In this document: positions 51,091-59,921 of the stretch, piece after piece | How the letters are laid out: each line of letters opens with the position of its first letter | Numbering within the stretch: position 1 is the first letter of the stretch | Origin: Bacillus_AB infantis_C | Lineage (GTDB): Bacteria; Bacillota; Bacilli; Bacillales; Cytobacillaceae | Length of the DNA: 64,000 bases | Direction of reading: 5' to 3' | NCBI RefSeq assembly: GCF_050107595.1 | Contig: NZ_JBNILH010000010.1 | Coordinates: 62,001 to 126,000 of the forward strand | Notes under the pieces: generated by a model | Told to the model about the DNA's origin: nothing | Databases searched by the model: none | The model's input: only the letters and a program-made list of their open reading frames with translations | Made by a program: the position numbers and the translations under genes

Positions 51091-51375
51091 ATTTACATTT
51101 TTATAAAAATAATCTATAATGACCTTAACAACAGCAAAGGAGGGCTGAAGGAATCGCTTCTATCACAGCAAAAGGAGGCTAAACACTCATTATTATCCAG
51201 ATGTTCATGTACAGCTTGTCCACTAACACATGAAAGCGGGTGATAGATGCAGGTAGAGTTAAGCGATTGATTTCTGTCTTTTACAACATATTCGTCCAAA
51301 AGGATACTTATGATAGAAAAAGTACGGCCAATAGAAGCATAAAAAAGGCTCTGCACAAGTGCAGAGCCTTTTCTT
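51091..51375 (+). ncRNA. Candidate structured non-coding RNA with promoter and terminator
   Basis: TTACAT (51091) and TATAAT (51113) with 16-nt spacing could start a plus-strand transcript near 51125. AATCGCTT-CTATCAC (from 51151) is repeated inverted as GTGATAG...AAGCGATT (51240-51268), with a further inner TTCATG/CATGAA pair. CAGCAAAGGAGG and CAGCAAAAGGAGG occur as a direct repeat near 51130-51175. The transcript would end at AAGGCTCTGCAC-GTGCAGAGCCTTTTC (51346-51375), also the terminator of chaA on the other strand. No known RNA family recognised. Confidence 0.45.
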
Positions 51376-51382
51376 GTTATCG

Positions 51383-52447
51383 CTATAATAGATAAAAGCC
51401 GATGCCCACGATGATATAGGCTGCGAGGAGGGTCGCCCCTTCAAACCAGTTCGTTTCCCCGTCATTGGAGATGACGACCATGAGAAGCACGGCGGTGACC
51501 ATCGTGATCAGCTCCGGCAATGTAAAGACGAGCGGCATCGATGTTGGGAAAAACAGTGACGCAATCACCAGCACCGGTGCGACGAACATCGCTACCTGCA
51601 GGGTTGAGCCGATGGCAATTTCAACGGCAATGTCCATTTTGTTCTTGAACGCCATGATGATGGCAGAAGCATGCTCGGCTGCATTCCCGACAATCGCGAC
51701 GATGACAACCCCGATGAAGAGCTCTGACCAGCCAAATGTCTCGCCGACCGCTTCAAAGGTGTGGACAAGGTTTTCCGATACATAGGCAACCGCTACAGTC
51801 GCAATGGCGAGGATCGCGATCGCCTTGCCTTTGCTCCATTCCGGCTCTTCTTCATGATGAGCTGCTGCCGCTTCTTTTTCAGCAGGCTGGTAGACACCGC
51901 GGTGTGTGACAAGCTTGAACAAGAGCGCTGCCAGATATAAAGCAATCAGAATGACAGAAATCCCGATGCTGAACGTCATCCGCTCTCCTTCTCCCATTGT
52001 CATGGAGAATACCTCGGGTATGACGAATGCAACGACAACGGCAAACATCAGCAAGCCTGAATTATGCCTTGCATCATACACATTGAATTTCTGGCGCTTA
52101 TATTTGACCCCGCCGATAAAAAAGCTGAGTCCGGCGACCAGCAGCAGATTGCCGAGCACTGATCCTGTGAGTGACGCCAGGACGACCTCGACAAGCCCTT
52201 CCCTCAGCGCAAAAATCGAGATGATCAGCTCGACCGCATTCCCGAAGGTAGCGTTCAGCAGTCCGCCGATCCTTGGCCCGGCCACGATCGCAAGGCTTTC
52301 TGTCGCCCTGCCCATATAGCTTGCAAGGGCGATGATGGTTAAGCAATAGATAATAAAAAGTGCAACACTCGGCCACCCCAGGAGCGTCCCGATGACAGAC
52401 AAGGGAACGCCTGCAAAGGTGAGCACCATAAAAATTTTATTGACCAT
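51383..52447 (-). CDS. chaA: Ca2+/H+ antiporter (CAX family, YfkE/ChaA)
   Basis: 354 residues, eleven predicted membrane segments in two homologous halves. Each half has the CAX cation motif: FGNAVELIISIFALREG and VGNAAEHASAIIMAFKNKMD with GSTLQVAMF. A cytosolic acidic/His stretch EKEAAAAHHEEEPEWSKG separates the halves. Exports Ca2+ in exchange for H+. ATG at 52447 preferred; GTG at 52462 overlaps its own Shine-Dalgarno. Matches B. subtilis yfkE in order and length. Confidence 0.93.
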   Translation of the reverse strand: MVNKIFMVLTFAGVPLSVIGTLLGWPSVALFIIYCLTIIALASYMGRATESLAIVAGPRIGGLLNATFGNAVELIISIFALREGLVEVVLASLTGSVLGNLLLVAGLSFFIGGVKYKRQKFNVYDARHNSGLLMFAVVVAFVIPEVFSMTMGEGERMTFSIGISVILIALYLAALLFKLVTHRGVYQPAEKEAAAAHHEEEPEWSKGKAIAILAIATVAVAYVSENLVHTFEAVGETFGWSELFIGVVIVAIVGNAAEHASAIIMAFKNKMDIAVEIAIGSTLQVAMFVAPVLVIASLFFPTSMPLVFTLPELITMVTAVLLMVVISNDGETNWFEGATLLAAYIIVGIGFYLL

Positions 52448-52686
52448 TCTTCCGATTCCCACCTTTCTATTTTTTCACAGCATATTCTTGAAGCCGCGTA
52501 AAAAAAACTCCTTATGTACAGCTTTTCCTGCCCCGGCATAAATATCCGGCGCGGCCCTTCAACCTATATACCCGCTTTTTAAATTTGCACTCCTGATGTT
52601 TTTTTCGCTCTACACCCGCTTCTATTCAGGATAATAAAACAGGAAAAATGACAGATTATAAAGGGAAGAAAATTGTAAGGAGTGAA

Positions 52687-53109
52687 ATGACAATGGCAGA
52701 CACAAAGCAGAAAGTGCTTGATATGTTCAAAAAATACAGCGTCGGCACACTGGCATCCATCCGTAATGACAGGCCGTACAGCCGCTTTATGCTGTTTTTC
52801 CATGATGACCTGGTTCTTTTTGCCGCTACCGACAAAGATGCCCATAAAGTAGAAGACATTGAGAAGAATCCGAATGTCCATATTCTGCTGGGGGTTGAAC
52901 AGGGCGGATATGATGGGCCGTACTGCGAAATTGAAGCGAAAGCCTCATTCGAGAATTCCGGCGGGCTGAAGGAGAAGTTCTGGAGCGAAAAGCTGAAGGA
53001 CTGGATTTCCGGTCCGGATGATCCGGATTATCTGCTCCTGAAAATGGAGCCTTCGCTGATCCGCTATTTTGAAAAAGCGGGCGCGGAGCCTGAAGAGATT
53101 TCTCTGTAA
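52687..53109 (+). CDS. Pyridoxamine 5'-phosphate oxidase-fold protein (GSP26-like)
   Basis: 140 residues, split-barrel flavin-binding fold: VLDMFKKYSVGTLASIRNDR, YSRFMLFFHDDLVLFAATDK, EKNPNVHILLG, and the tail LLLKMEPSLIRYFEKAG. Resembles general stress protein 26 of B. subtilis. AAGGAG lies 4-10 nt before ATG 52687 or ATG 52693. Convergent with osmC-like gene; the two share a terminator. Confidence 0.9.
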   Translation: MTMADTKQKVLDMFKKYSVGTLASIRNDRPYSRFMLFFHDDLVLFAATDKDAHKVEDIEKNPNVHILLGVEQGGYDGPYCEIEAKASFENSGGLKEKFWSEKLKDWISGPDDPDYLLLKMEPSLIRYFEKAGAEPEEISL

Positions 53110-53114
53110 AAATA

Positions 53115-53156
53115 ACAGGGGCGGACCATTATACCGGATCCGCCCCCTGCTTTTAT
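53115..53156. terminator. Bidirectional terminator
   Basis: CAGGGGCGGA and TCCGCCCCCTG pair around ACCATTATACCGG-type loop; TTTTATT on the plus side and TTATTTTT on the minus side. Confidence 0.85.
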
Positions 53157-53542
53157 TATGCTTCCACTAATGTGAATGTTTCTTCGATTAGAATGCTGTC
53201 TTTCACAGACTGGACCATGCTGCAGTTTTTGCGCGTCAGCTCCATGGCCTTTTGGATTTTCTCCTCTTTCAAGCCTTTTCCAGTGATCGTAAAATGGAAT
53301 GAGATCTTCGATACCCGATTGGCTTCCTCTTCCACTCTTTCTGCCTCTGCACTGATTTTTATATCCTCCACATCGATCCTCTGCTTCTCCAGAATCTTGC
53401 GGAGGACGCCGCCGCTGCAGACGGCCACTGAGGAAACAAGGAGCTGATATGGCCTGAAGCCATACTCCTCATCACCGGCTACATCCAGCTTTCCATAGCT
53501 CGTTTCCGTGAAAAAGCCTACATCCTTCATTGTAAATTCCAT
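53156..53542 (-). CDS. OsmC/Ohr-family protein
   Basis: 128 residues from ATG at 53542 with GAGGGAG upstream. OsmC fold with RPYQLLVSSVAVCSGGVLRK (first redox Cys in SVAVCSG) and RKNCSMVQSV (second Cys near the C-terminus). Predicted thiol-dependent peroxidase or related protein; the cysteine spacing fits OsmC/YhfA-like members. Divergent from the MFS gene; its promoter must lie in 53543-53692. Confidence 0.9.
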   Translation of the reverse strand: MEFTMKDVGFFTETSYGKLDVAGDEEYGFRPYQLLVSSVAVCSGGVLRKILEKQRIDVEDIKISAEAERVEEEANRVSKISFHFTITGKGLKEEKIQKAMELTRKNCSMVQSVKDSILIEETFTLVEA

Positions 53543-53692
53543 CGTTTCCACTCCCTCTTTTCTCTTGTATGCAGTGATTATACTACTATTTCTGCCATAC
53601 CTATGAGCCATACGCTCTTTTTTCCTTGCAAAGCCGCCGGGGAGCCGTTACCATCAATTTGGAAAGAACTTTTAGAAATTGAGGCCAACAAC

Positions 53693-54877
53693 ATGAATAA
53701 AGAAAATATGCGTTTTTGGATTTTAATCAGCATTGTGGCAATCTCAGGATTCAGCCAGGGCATGCTGCTTCCTTTGATTGCAATTATATTTGAAAATGAC
53801 GGGCTATCCTCAAGCTTGAACGGCCTGAATGCAACCGGCCTTTATGTCGGCATCCTGCTCGTTTCCCCTTTTATGGAGCAGCCGCTCCGGAAGTATGGCT
53901 ATAAGCCGGTCATCATTTTCGGCGGACTGCTTGTCATCGTGTCGCTCGTGTTATTTCCATTATGGAAGTCATTCTGGTTCTGGTTCGTGCTCAGGCTCCT
54001 GATCGGAATCGGCGACCATGCGCTCCATTTCGGGACACAGACCTGGATCACCAGCTTCTCGCCGGAACACAAGCGCGGCCGGAACATCTCCCTGTACGGA
54101 CTGTTCTTCGGTGTCGGCTTTGCCGTCGGCCCGCTGATGGCGCCGCTCGTCAATGTGCATGAAACCCTGCCGTTCATCCTGTCATCGGTACTCTGCCTGC
54201 TGGCATGGGTATTCCTGTTCCTTTTGAAAAATGACTACCCGGAGCAGACAATCGAGGTTAATTCGATGAAAAATACAATGAAGCGCTTCTCGTCTGCCTT
54301 CAAGTACGCATGGGTTGCCTTCCTGCCGCCGCTCGGCTATGGATTCCTTGAGTCTTCCCTGAATGGCAGCTTTCCGGTATACGGCCTGCGCATCGGGCTT
54401 GAAGTGAGCAGCGTCTCTGTTCTCTTGACCGCCTTTGCAATCGGCGGGATCGTCTTCCAGCTGCCGCTCGGGATCTTAAGTGATAAATGGGGCAGGCAAA
54501 GGATCCTGACCATCATCCTTCTGTCAGGCTCCATCTTCTTTTTCCTGGCGAGCTTCCTGGAAGGAGCTGTCTGGGCACTGACGGCCACGCTCTTCCTTGC
54601 CGGCATGGCAGTCGGCTCGACTTTTTCACTGGGAATCAGCTATATGACCGATCTGATGCCAAAGGATCTGCTGCCGACCGGCAACCTGCTCTGCGGCATC
54701 GCCTTCAGCCTTGGGAGCCTGGCAGGCCCTTATCTGGGCGGCATATTCATTCAATTTTTCAATAATATCTCATTCTTCAATATTATCAGCATCATGCTGC
54801 TCGTGATTTTCCTGGCTGTCCTGACCAACCGGGGAGCGGGTCAGACTGCAGAACAGAAGCATTCGCTGAGCCAATAA
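53693..54877 (+). CDS. yfkF: MFS transporter (YfkF-like)
   Basis: 394 residues, twelve membrane segments. MFS loop 2-3 has LRKYGYKPVIIFGG (a degenerate RxxGR site) and loop 8-9 ILSDKWGRQRILTI. GDHALHFGTQTWITSFSPEH marks segment 4-5. GAGG lies 10 nt before ATG 53693; the open frame from 53603 has no ribosome site. Probable drug or metabolite exporter; substrate unknown. Order matches B. subtilis yfkE-yfkF. Confidence 0.9.
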   Translation: MNKENMRFWILISIVAISGFSQGMLLPLIAIIFENDGLSSSLNGLNATGLYVGILLVSPFMEQPLRKYGYKPVIIFGGLLVIVSLVLFPLWKSFWFWFVLRLLIGIGDHALHFGTQTWITSFSPEHKRGRNISLYGLFFGVGFAVGPLMAPLVNVHETLPFILSSVLCLLAWVFLFLLKNDYPEQTIEVNSMKNTMKRFSSAFKYAWVAFLPPLGYGFLESSLNGSFPVYGLRIGLEVSSVSVLLTAFAIGGIVFQLPLGILSDKWGRQRILTIILLSGSIFFFLASFLEGAVWALTATLFLAGMAVGSTFSLGISYMTDLMPKDLLPTGNLLCGIAFSLGSLAGPYLGGIFIQFFNNISFFNIISIMLLVIFLAVLTNRGAGQTAEQKHSLSQ

Positions 54878-55004
54878 GGTTTGCCTTCCGGCGGACCGGG
54901 TAAAAAGAAATATAGGCCATTTTTATTTTTTCCCCCTAAACCCCTTTTTAAATAAAAATGACTATGATATGATAACGATACTAATCTAGAAACCTATGCG
55001 AAAA

Positions 55005-55044
55005 TGCTGTCCCCAAAAGAGGTCAATCCTCCGGCGGGGGCAGC
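55005..55044 (+). other. Leader hairpin upstream of the zinc-type P-ATPase
   Basis: GCTGTCCCC and GGGGGCAGC pair around a 20-nt loop, followed by TTTCGTCGTTTT. It lies in the 240-bp leader and could be an attenuator or weak terminator; the leader otherwise shows no recognised riboswitch. Confidence 0.45.
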
Positions 55045-55119
55045 TTTCGTCGTTTTATAGGGGTATTGATGTTGATTATTCTTCTCAATGAGAAACCGAT
55101 AACCCAGGAGGGAATCCCA

Positions 55120-57039
55120 ATGACGACAGAAGCCAAAGCACTAATAGAACTAAAGCAAGAACAGGAAAGCCTGCTTCAAAGAATACTTCCTCATGCCGAG
55201 CTGATCGCCGCCATCCTGAGCGGGGTCCTTATCCTTGCCGGCTGGCTGCTTGCGCGGAATGATATGGGGGCCGCCTCCATCACCGCCTATCTGCTCGCCT
55301 TTGTGATCGGCGGCTTTGCCAAAGCAAAGGAAGGCATCGAGGAAACGATTGAAAACAAAGAATTAAATGTGGAAATGCTGATGATCTTCGCCGCCATCGG
55401 CTCGGCCATCATCGGCTACTGGACGGAAGGCGCCATCCTGATCTTCATTTTCGCCGTCAGCGGCGCACTGGAAACGTACACGATGAACAAAAGCAATAAA
55501 GAAATTTCGTCCTTGATGGAGCTGCAGCCTGAGGAAGCCCTGCTTTTAACAGACGGCGGAGAAGAGCGTGTGCATGTTTCCGAACTGAGCATCGGCGACC
55601 ATATCCTTGTAAAGCCGGGAGAGCGCGTGCCGTCAGACGGTATGATTCTGAAGGGCACCACCACCCTGGATGAAGCCGCAATCACAGGAGAATCCATCCC
55701 TGTCAGCAAGAGCAATACCGACGAAGTCTTCGCCGGGACAGTGAATCTGAACGGTTCCATTACAGTCGAAATCACAAAGCCTGCCAGCGACACCCTGTTC
55801 CAGAAGATCATCCAGCTTGTCCAGACCGCGCAGAGCGAAAAGTCGCCATCCCAGCTTTTTATTGAGAAATTTGAAGGCACTTATGTAAAAGTAGTGCTTG
55901 CTGCAGTGGCCGCAATGATGGTCCTGCCTCATTACCTTTTAGGCTGGAGCTGGACGGAAACCTTCTACCGGGCGATGATCCTGCTCGTAGTCGCCAGTCC
56001 GTGCGCCCTTGTCGCAAGCATCATGCCGGCCACATTATCCGCCATCTCCAACGGCGCGCGCCGCGGAATCCTGTTCAAAGGCGGTGTCCATCTGGAGAAT
56101 CTCGGCCACCTGAAGGCGATTGCTTTTGATAAAACCGGTACCCTGACGAAGGGCCGTCCTGAAGTGACTGATTATCTGGTCGGCGAGGAAATGGTTGAAG
56201 AGGAAATCCTTTTGGCGGCCGCGTCGATTGAAAGCCACTCCAATCACCCCCTCGCAGGCGCCATCGTCAAATATGCGAAGAATGAGCTGAAACAGCCGCT
56301 TGTGAGCCCGGAAAGCATTGAAGATATCTCCGGATTCGGCGTCAAGGCGATGCTGCAGGATGAAGAATGGAAGATCGGCAAAGCTGATTTTATCGGCCGT
56401 GAAGATGCAGAAAGATTTGCTGATGGAGCAGCCTTGTCACTGGCCGGAGAAGGAAAGACGATTGTTTTTATTAAGAAAGGCTCCAAGATCGCCGGACTGC
56501 TGGCGCTGAAGGATGTTGTCCGCGAGGAAACGAAGGCAGCGATCAGCACCCTGAACGCTCAGGGCATCTACACGGTGATGCTGACCGGCGACAGCGAAAA
56601 AACCGCCCAGGCGATTGCCGCTGAAAGCACGGTTGATGAATATATCGCGGAGTGCCTGCCGGCCAATAAAGTCGAGCATCTGAAGGATCTGAAGAAACGC
56701 TATGAGAATGTGGCCATGGTCGGTGACGGCATCAATGACGCCCCTGCCCTTGCCGCAGCCAATGTCGGCATCGCCATGGGTGAAGGGACAGACGTTGCGC
56801 TGGAAACAGCAGATGTCGTCCTGATGAAAAATGAGCTTCCCAAGATTGCCGAAGCCATCACCCTCTCCCAGCGGATGAACAAAATCATCAAGCAAAATGT
56901 CATTTTTTCCATCACGGTCATCATGCTTCTGATCGCATCGAACTTCCTGCAGATCCTTGATTTGCCGTTCGGCGTCATCGGGCATGAAGGCAGCACGATT
57001 CTCGTTATTTTGAACAGCTTGAGGCTGTTGAAATCATAG
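55120..57039 (+). CDS. zosA: Heavy-metal P-type ATPase, ZosA-like
   Basis: 639 residues from ATG 55120 (AGGAGGG 8 nt upstream). P1B-ATPase: TGES (189-192), metal motif SPC (293-295) in VVASPCALVASIMPATLS, phosphorylation DKTGT (337-341), HP in SNHPLAG, MLTGD and MVGDGINDAPAL. No N-terminal CxxC metal-binding domain. B. subtilis ZosA has the same length and motif and imports zinc under PerR control. No clear PerR or Zur box was found here. Metal specificity is an inference. Confidence 0.92.
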   Translation: MTTEAKALIELKQEQESLLQRILPHAELIAAILSGVLILAGWLLARNDMGAASITAYLLAFVIGGFAKAKEGIEETIENKELNVEMLMIFAAIGSAIIGYWTEGAILIFIFAVSGALETYTMNKSNKEISSLMELQPEEALLLTDGGEERVHVSELSIGDHILVKPGERVPSDGMILKGTTTLDEAAITGESIPVSKSNTDEVFAGTVNLNGSITVEITKPASDTLFQKIIQLVQTAQSEKSPSQLFIEKFEGTYVKVVLAAVAAMMVLPHYLLGWSWTETFYRAMILLVVASPCALVASIMPATLSAISNGARRGILFKGGVHLENLGHLKAIAFDKTGTLTKGRPEVTDYLVGEEMVEEEILLAAASIESHSNHPLAGAIVKYAKNELKQPLVSPESIEDISGFGVKAMLQDEEWKIGKADFIGREDAERFADGAALSLAGEGKTIVFIKKGSKIAGLLALKDVVREETKAAISTLNAQGIYTVMLTGDSEKTAQAIAAESTVDEYIAECLPANKVEHLKDLKKRYENVAMVGDGINDAPALAAANVGIAMGEGTDVALETADVVLMKNELPKIAEAITLSQRMNKIIKQNVIFSITVIMLLIASNFLQILDLPFGVIGHEGSTILVILNSLRLLKS

Positions 57040-57048
57040 TTGCAGCAC

Positions 57049-57073
57049 GCTCGGGGATGCCCGGGCGTTTTTC
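57049..57073 (+). terminator. Terminator of the P-type ATPase gene
   Basis: GCTCGGG-GATG-CCCGGGC followed by GTTTTTCT. Confidence 0.82.
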
Positions 57074-58065
57074 TATTGCTCCAGCACTTTCCGGTCATCC
57101 GCATCAGGCGGCTGCTCGATCCAATTCTTCTCGATCATCAGCTTGCCGAAGCTTCCATACACAAGGAGATCATCCAATATAGCTTTCTCGGAAAGCACAG
57201 CGATATCGGCCCGCATACAGGCAACCGCAGCTGCGCCGTAATACGAAATCGCCGCCGCAAAGAAAAAGCCGGAATGAAACAGCATCAGCTTTTCTGAAAA
57301 AGGGGCAGTCGTCGAGTTCGTGATCTCCGACTCGAATGGCCTTGGCGAATGGAGTCCTTCTTTTAAAAGCATAGAAGCAAAGCTTGCGATATGCTTGTTT
57401 TTATTATTGATGCATTTATCCAGGAACCTTTGCACATCTGAATCCCGGGAAACCTGCTTGAACGCAATAAAGCTGCTTTTGGCGATATAGCTTTTCTGCA
57501 GGTTGAAAAAAATATTGCCCGCCTCGATTGTATTGATTTTCCGCTTTTTTCCGAACACATCAGTGACATATTTAAAGTCCGGGACAAACACCGGTTTTTC
57601 AGGCGTAGCGTACAGCGGCGGTTTTTCGAGCAGGTTTTTCGCGGAGAGGAGCTCGATTGCCCGGTTGTAGAGATCGTGCGTATCCTGATTGCACCGGCTG
57701 TAAAATGTGCGGACGTCCTTCCGGATGGACACGCTTGAAGCCAGGCCATATGCCTGCATCCCGTGCATCGTCATTGTATGCATATATAAGAGGCAATAGG
57801 CGTCCGTGAACAATGGCGGCGCGTCCATGTTTACATCTTCCTTGGAAAACCCCTTCGGTATCGGGAACTTCTCTTTTTTGAAAAGCTCAGTGAGCGTGTT
57901 GATATGCTGAAATGACAGATCGAGTGCATACTGAAGGAATTCGTTTATCTCCTTATCTTTTATGCCCTTCAGCATGTAATTTGTGATGCAGACCGCCATC
58001 GTTTCGCGGATATAATGAGTCCATATATTTGATATTTCAGATGAAGTCAGCCTTTCCTGCTGCAT
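57073..58065 (-). CDS. DUF3231 protein (tandem ferritin-like four-helix domains)
   Basis: 330 residues from ATG at 58065 (GGAGG 8 nt upstream; GTG 58074 alternative). Two similar helical halves: LTSSEISNIWTHYIRETMAV with FLQYALDLSFQHINTLTELF, and INTIEAGNIFFNLQKSYIAK with VQRFLDKCINNKNKHIASFA. The buried Glu/His positions (HIN, HIA) recall ferritin-like metal sites, but metal binding is unproven. Family common in spore formers, function unknown. Its promoter region is followed by arrays of short phased repeats. Confidence 0.88.
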   Translation of the reverse strand: MQQERLTSSEISNIWTHYIRETMAVCITNYMLKGIKDKEINEFLQYALDLSFQHINTLTELFKKEKFPIPKGFSKEDVNMDAPPLFTDAYCLLYMHTMTMHGMQAYGLASSVSIRKDVRTFYSRCNQDTHDLYNRAIELLSAKNLLEKPPLYATPEKPVFVPDFKYVTDVFGKKRKINTIEAGNIFFNLQKSYIAKSSFIAFKQVSRDSDVQRFLDKCINNKNKHIASFASMLLKEGLHSPRPFESEITNSTTAPFSEKLMLFHSGFFFAAAISYYGAAAVACMRADIAVLSEKAILDDLLVYGSFGKLMIEKNWIEQPPDADDRKVLEQ

Positions 58066-58159
58066 GTAGAACACCTCCGGGACTTAGTTTTGGCTAATTT
58101 GGGGGAAATTAACCGGGGGTTGGGGTGTGTTGGGAAGATTTGTGCGGCTGAAGGGGGTA

Positions 58160-58290
58160 GTTATTTGGGTTATTAGCAACTTTTGGGTTTTATTAGCAAC
58201 TTTTCTGTTTTATTAGTAACTTTTTCCGTTTATTAGCAACTTTTCATTTTTATTAGCAGCTTTCCCGTTTTATTAGCAACTGCCGCTCGG
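58160..58290. repeat. Phased array of six TTATTAGCAAC units
   Basis: TTATTAG(C/T)A(A/G)CTTTT recurs six times at about 20-base steps with linkers GGGTT, CTGTT, TCCG, CATTT, CCCGTT. The unit resembles the TATTTGCGACTTTT unit at 37575-37715. Confidence 0.85.
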
Positions 58291-58349
58291 TCGCTGCCTC
58301 AGAACTCCTCGGATTGTAAAAATCTGTTACATATGTAAAATCACTTTAA

Positions 58350-58446
58350 TTTCATGTAGAAAAACCCATTTTTTATGTAGAATCTCCGCAATTTTATGTA
58401 GAATCACCAACTTTTTATGTAGAATCACACCAATTCAAGCAGAATC
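58350..58446. repeat. Phased array of TTTATGTAGAATC units
   Basis: (T)TTATGTAGAA(T)C(A/T)CC recurs four to five times about every 20 bases (FROM about 58356), ending AAGCAGAATCCCC. Directly adjoins the TTATTAGCAAC array but has a different unit. Confidence 0.8.
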
Positions 58447-58460
58447 CCCCTCCCAAACCC

Positions 58461-58490
58461 AAAAAAAGAACGCCCTCCAGCAGGGCGTCC
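58461..58490 (-). terminator. Terminator of the 29-residue gene
   Basis: ACGCCCT and AGGGCGT stem; TTCTTTTTTT on the minus strand. Confidence 0.85.
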
Positions 58491-58497
58491 CTCCACT

Positions 58498-58587
58498 CTA
58501 GTGATATCCATTCGATTTATTAGCAGATCCCGATGTTTTCTGCTTCGGGCTGTCTTTGCCTTTTTGCTTGGTTTTGCCTTTTCCCAT
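58498..58587 (-). CDS. 29-residue basic peptide
   Basis: MGKGKTKQKGKDSPKQKTSG then SANKSNGYH. Too short for routine gene finding, but AGGAGGGG sits 8 nt upstream of the ATG and a perfect terminator follows 8 nt after the stop. Lys/Gly/Ser-rich and hydrophilic, reminiscent of very small spore proteins of Bacillus, though I cannot place it in a named family. Likely a single-gene unit, possibly sporulation-controlled. Confidence 0.72.
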   Translation of the reverse strand: MGKGKTKQKGKDSPKQKTSGSANKSNGYH

Positions 58588-58682
58588 GTGCTTCCCCTCC
58601 TGATGATGATGGTGGTGTGTTCCCCTTTTATAGTGTGAACATCACACCGGCTTTCTAAGAAGGCAATATCAGGTGCAACTCC

Positions 58683-59495
58683 CTAGCAATCCCCATTCTT
58701 CCGCTTGCTGACATAGGCGTTGACCTCGCCGCCGAGGATGATGATGACGCCGGTCAGGTAGAACCAGACCATGAGGACGATGATGGCGCCGATGCTTCCG
58801 TAGGCAGCGGTGTAATTGGCAAAATTGCTGACATAATAGGAGAAGGCGAGTGACGCCAGGATCCACCCCGCTGTGGCAAAAATGGCGCCAGGCATCGCGC
58901 TGATGCATTTCATTTTTATATTGGGGGCAATCCAGTAGAGCACAAGAAAGACAATGAACAGGATGACGATACTGACAAGCCAGCGCAGGGCGTTCCAGGC
59001 AGATAAAAATTCCGACGAAAGATCAAAGGCGGAAAACAGGAAAACGCCGATCTGCTTCCCGAACACCGGCAGCAGAAGGGCAACGACAAATACAAAGATC
59101 ATGGCGAATGTCAGCAGGATTGCCATCCCGCGCGCCACGATCAGCGGGCGGCTTTCTTTAACCTCATAAGCCAGATTGAAGGCTTTAACAATTGCATGGA
59201 TCCCGTTGGAAGCCGACCAGATGGTCCCGATAATCCCGACGGACAGAAGTGTCCCGCTCCGGTCTGCGATCTGGTTGAGATTCGATTCGATCAGCGCCAT
59301 CGTATCGCCAGGCGCATAATCCCTGATGAAGCCAAGGATATCCACCTGGCTGACGGGCAGGTAGGTAATGAGGGTGACGAGGAAAATGAGGAGCGGAAAT
59401 AGTGAAAGCAGAAAAAAGTAGGCCAGCTGAGCTGCGAGGCCAAAGATATCATCTTCGTGGATTTTTTTCCATAAGTACGGAATTCCCGGCCTCAT
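58683..59495 (-). CDS. yfkH: YihY/BrkB-family membrane protein (YfkH)
   Basis: 270 residues, six membrane segments. QLAYFFLLSLFPLLIFLVTL and GIIGTIWSASNGIHAIVKAF are the YihY/virulence-factor-BrkB signatures; GSIGAIIVLMVWFYLTGVII ends the core. Function unclear (once called RNase BN in error). ATG at 59495 has GGGGAGGGG upstream; ATG 59516 overlaps the stop of the next gene (ATGA) and is the alternative. Same strand and order as B. subtilis yfkI-yfkH. Confidence 0.92.
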   Translation of the reverse strand: MRPGIPYLWKKIHEDDIFGLAAQLAYFFLLSLFPLLIFLVTLITYLPVSQVDILGFIRDYAPGDTMALIESNLNQIADRSGTLLSVGIIGTIWSASNGIHAIVKAFNLAYEVKESRPLIVARGMAILLTFAMIFVFVVALLLPVFGKQIGVFLFSAFDLSSEFLSAWNALRWLVSIVILFIVFLVLYWIAPNIKMKCISAMPGAIFATAGWILASLAFSYYVSNFANYTAAYGSIGAIIVLMVWFYLTGVIIILGGEVNAYVSKRKNGDC

Positions 59496-59512
59496 TGCAG
59501 CCCCTCCCCTGC

Positions 59513-59896
59513 TCATTCTTCTTCTGTACTGGTGCCTGATGTCTTCTTCAATGGCTCCTCATCAGCCAAAGGAGCTTTCTTTCCTTTTGAAAAAGCAGAA
59601 CGTGTTTCTTCGACAATGTCGATTACCTGAGGAGTCACTTCCCTCAGTTCCTCAACTTTTTCCGTGATAAAGGCCACATCCTCTGTCACCTGTTCAATGG
59701 TCGTCCGGATGGAGCTTGCCGTCTGTTTGACCGATTCGGCCGCTTTTGAAGGATTTTTTATGTAATAGGCAGCACTTCCCGCTGTTTTGCGGCTTGTCTC
59801 CAGTACGGCCCGGCGTGTTTCCCTATCAAATAATGACAACGCGCCGCCTGCAATCGCACCAAGCAGCATTCCCTGCAATAATTTGGTTTTCCCCAT
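59513..59896 (-). CDS. YtxH-like stress protein (YfkI position)
   Basis: 127 residues from ATG 59896 (AGAGGGAT upstream). An N-terminal YtxH segment KLLQGMLLGAIAGGALSLFD, RRAVLETSRKTAGSAAYYIK, then amphipathic helices (VEELREVTPQVIDIVEETRS). Acidic tail. Paralogue in style to 40601-41446. Lies between yfkJ-like and yfkH-like genes on the same strand with short gaps (25 nt and overlap), so it belongs to that operon. Role unknown. Confidence 0.82.
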   Translation of the reverse strand: MGKTKLLQGMLLGAIAGGALSLFDRETRRAVLETSRKTAGSAAYYIKNPSKAAESVKQTASSIRTTIEQVTEDVAFITEKVEELREVTPQVIDIVEETRSAFSKGKKAPLADEEPLKKTSGTSTEEE

Positions 59897-59921
59897 GCTT
59901 ATCCCTCTTTCCATTTTTACT

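Noticed and set aside
51114..51356. 80-codon minus-strand ORF in the chaA/YczE gap
   Set aside because: Spans promoter, inverted repeats and terminator; composition is not protein-like; no ribosome site.
54900..55000. PerR or Zur box upstream of the ZosA-like gene
   Set aside because: AT-rich sequence with TATGATATGATAACGATAC was inspected, but neither TTATAATNATTATAA nor the Zur consensus is met.
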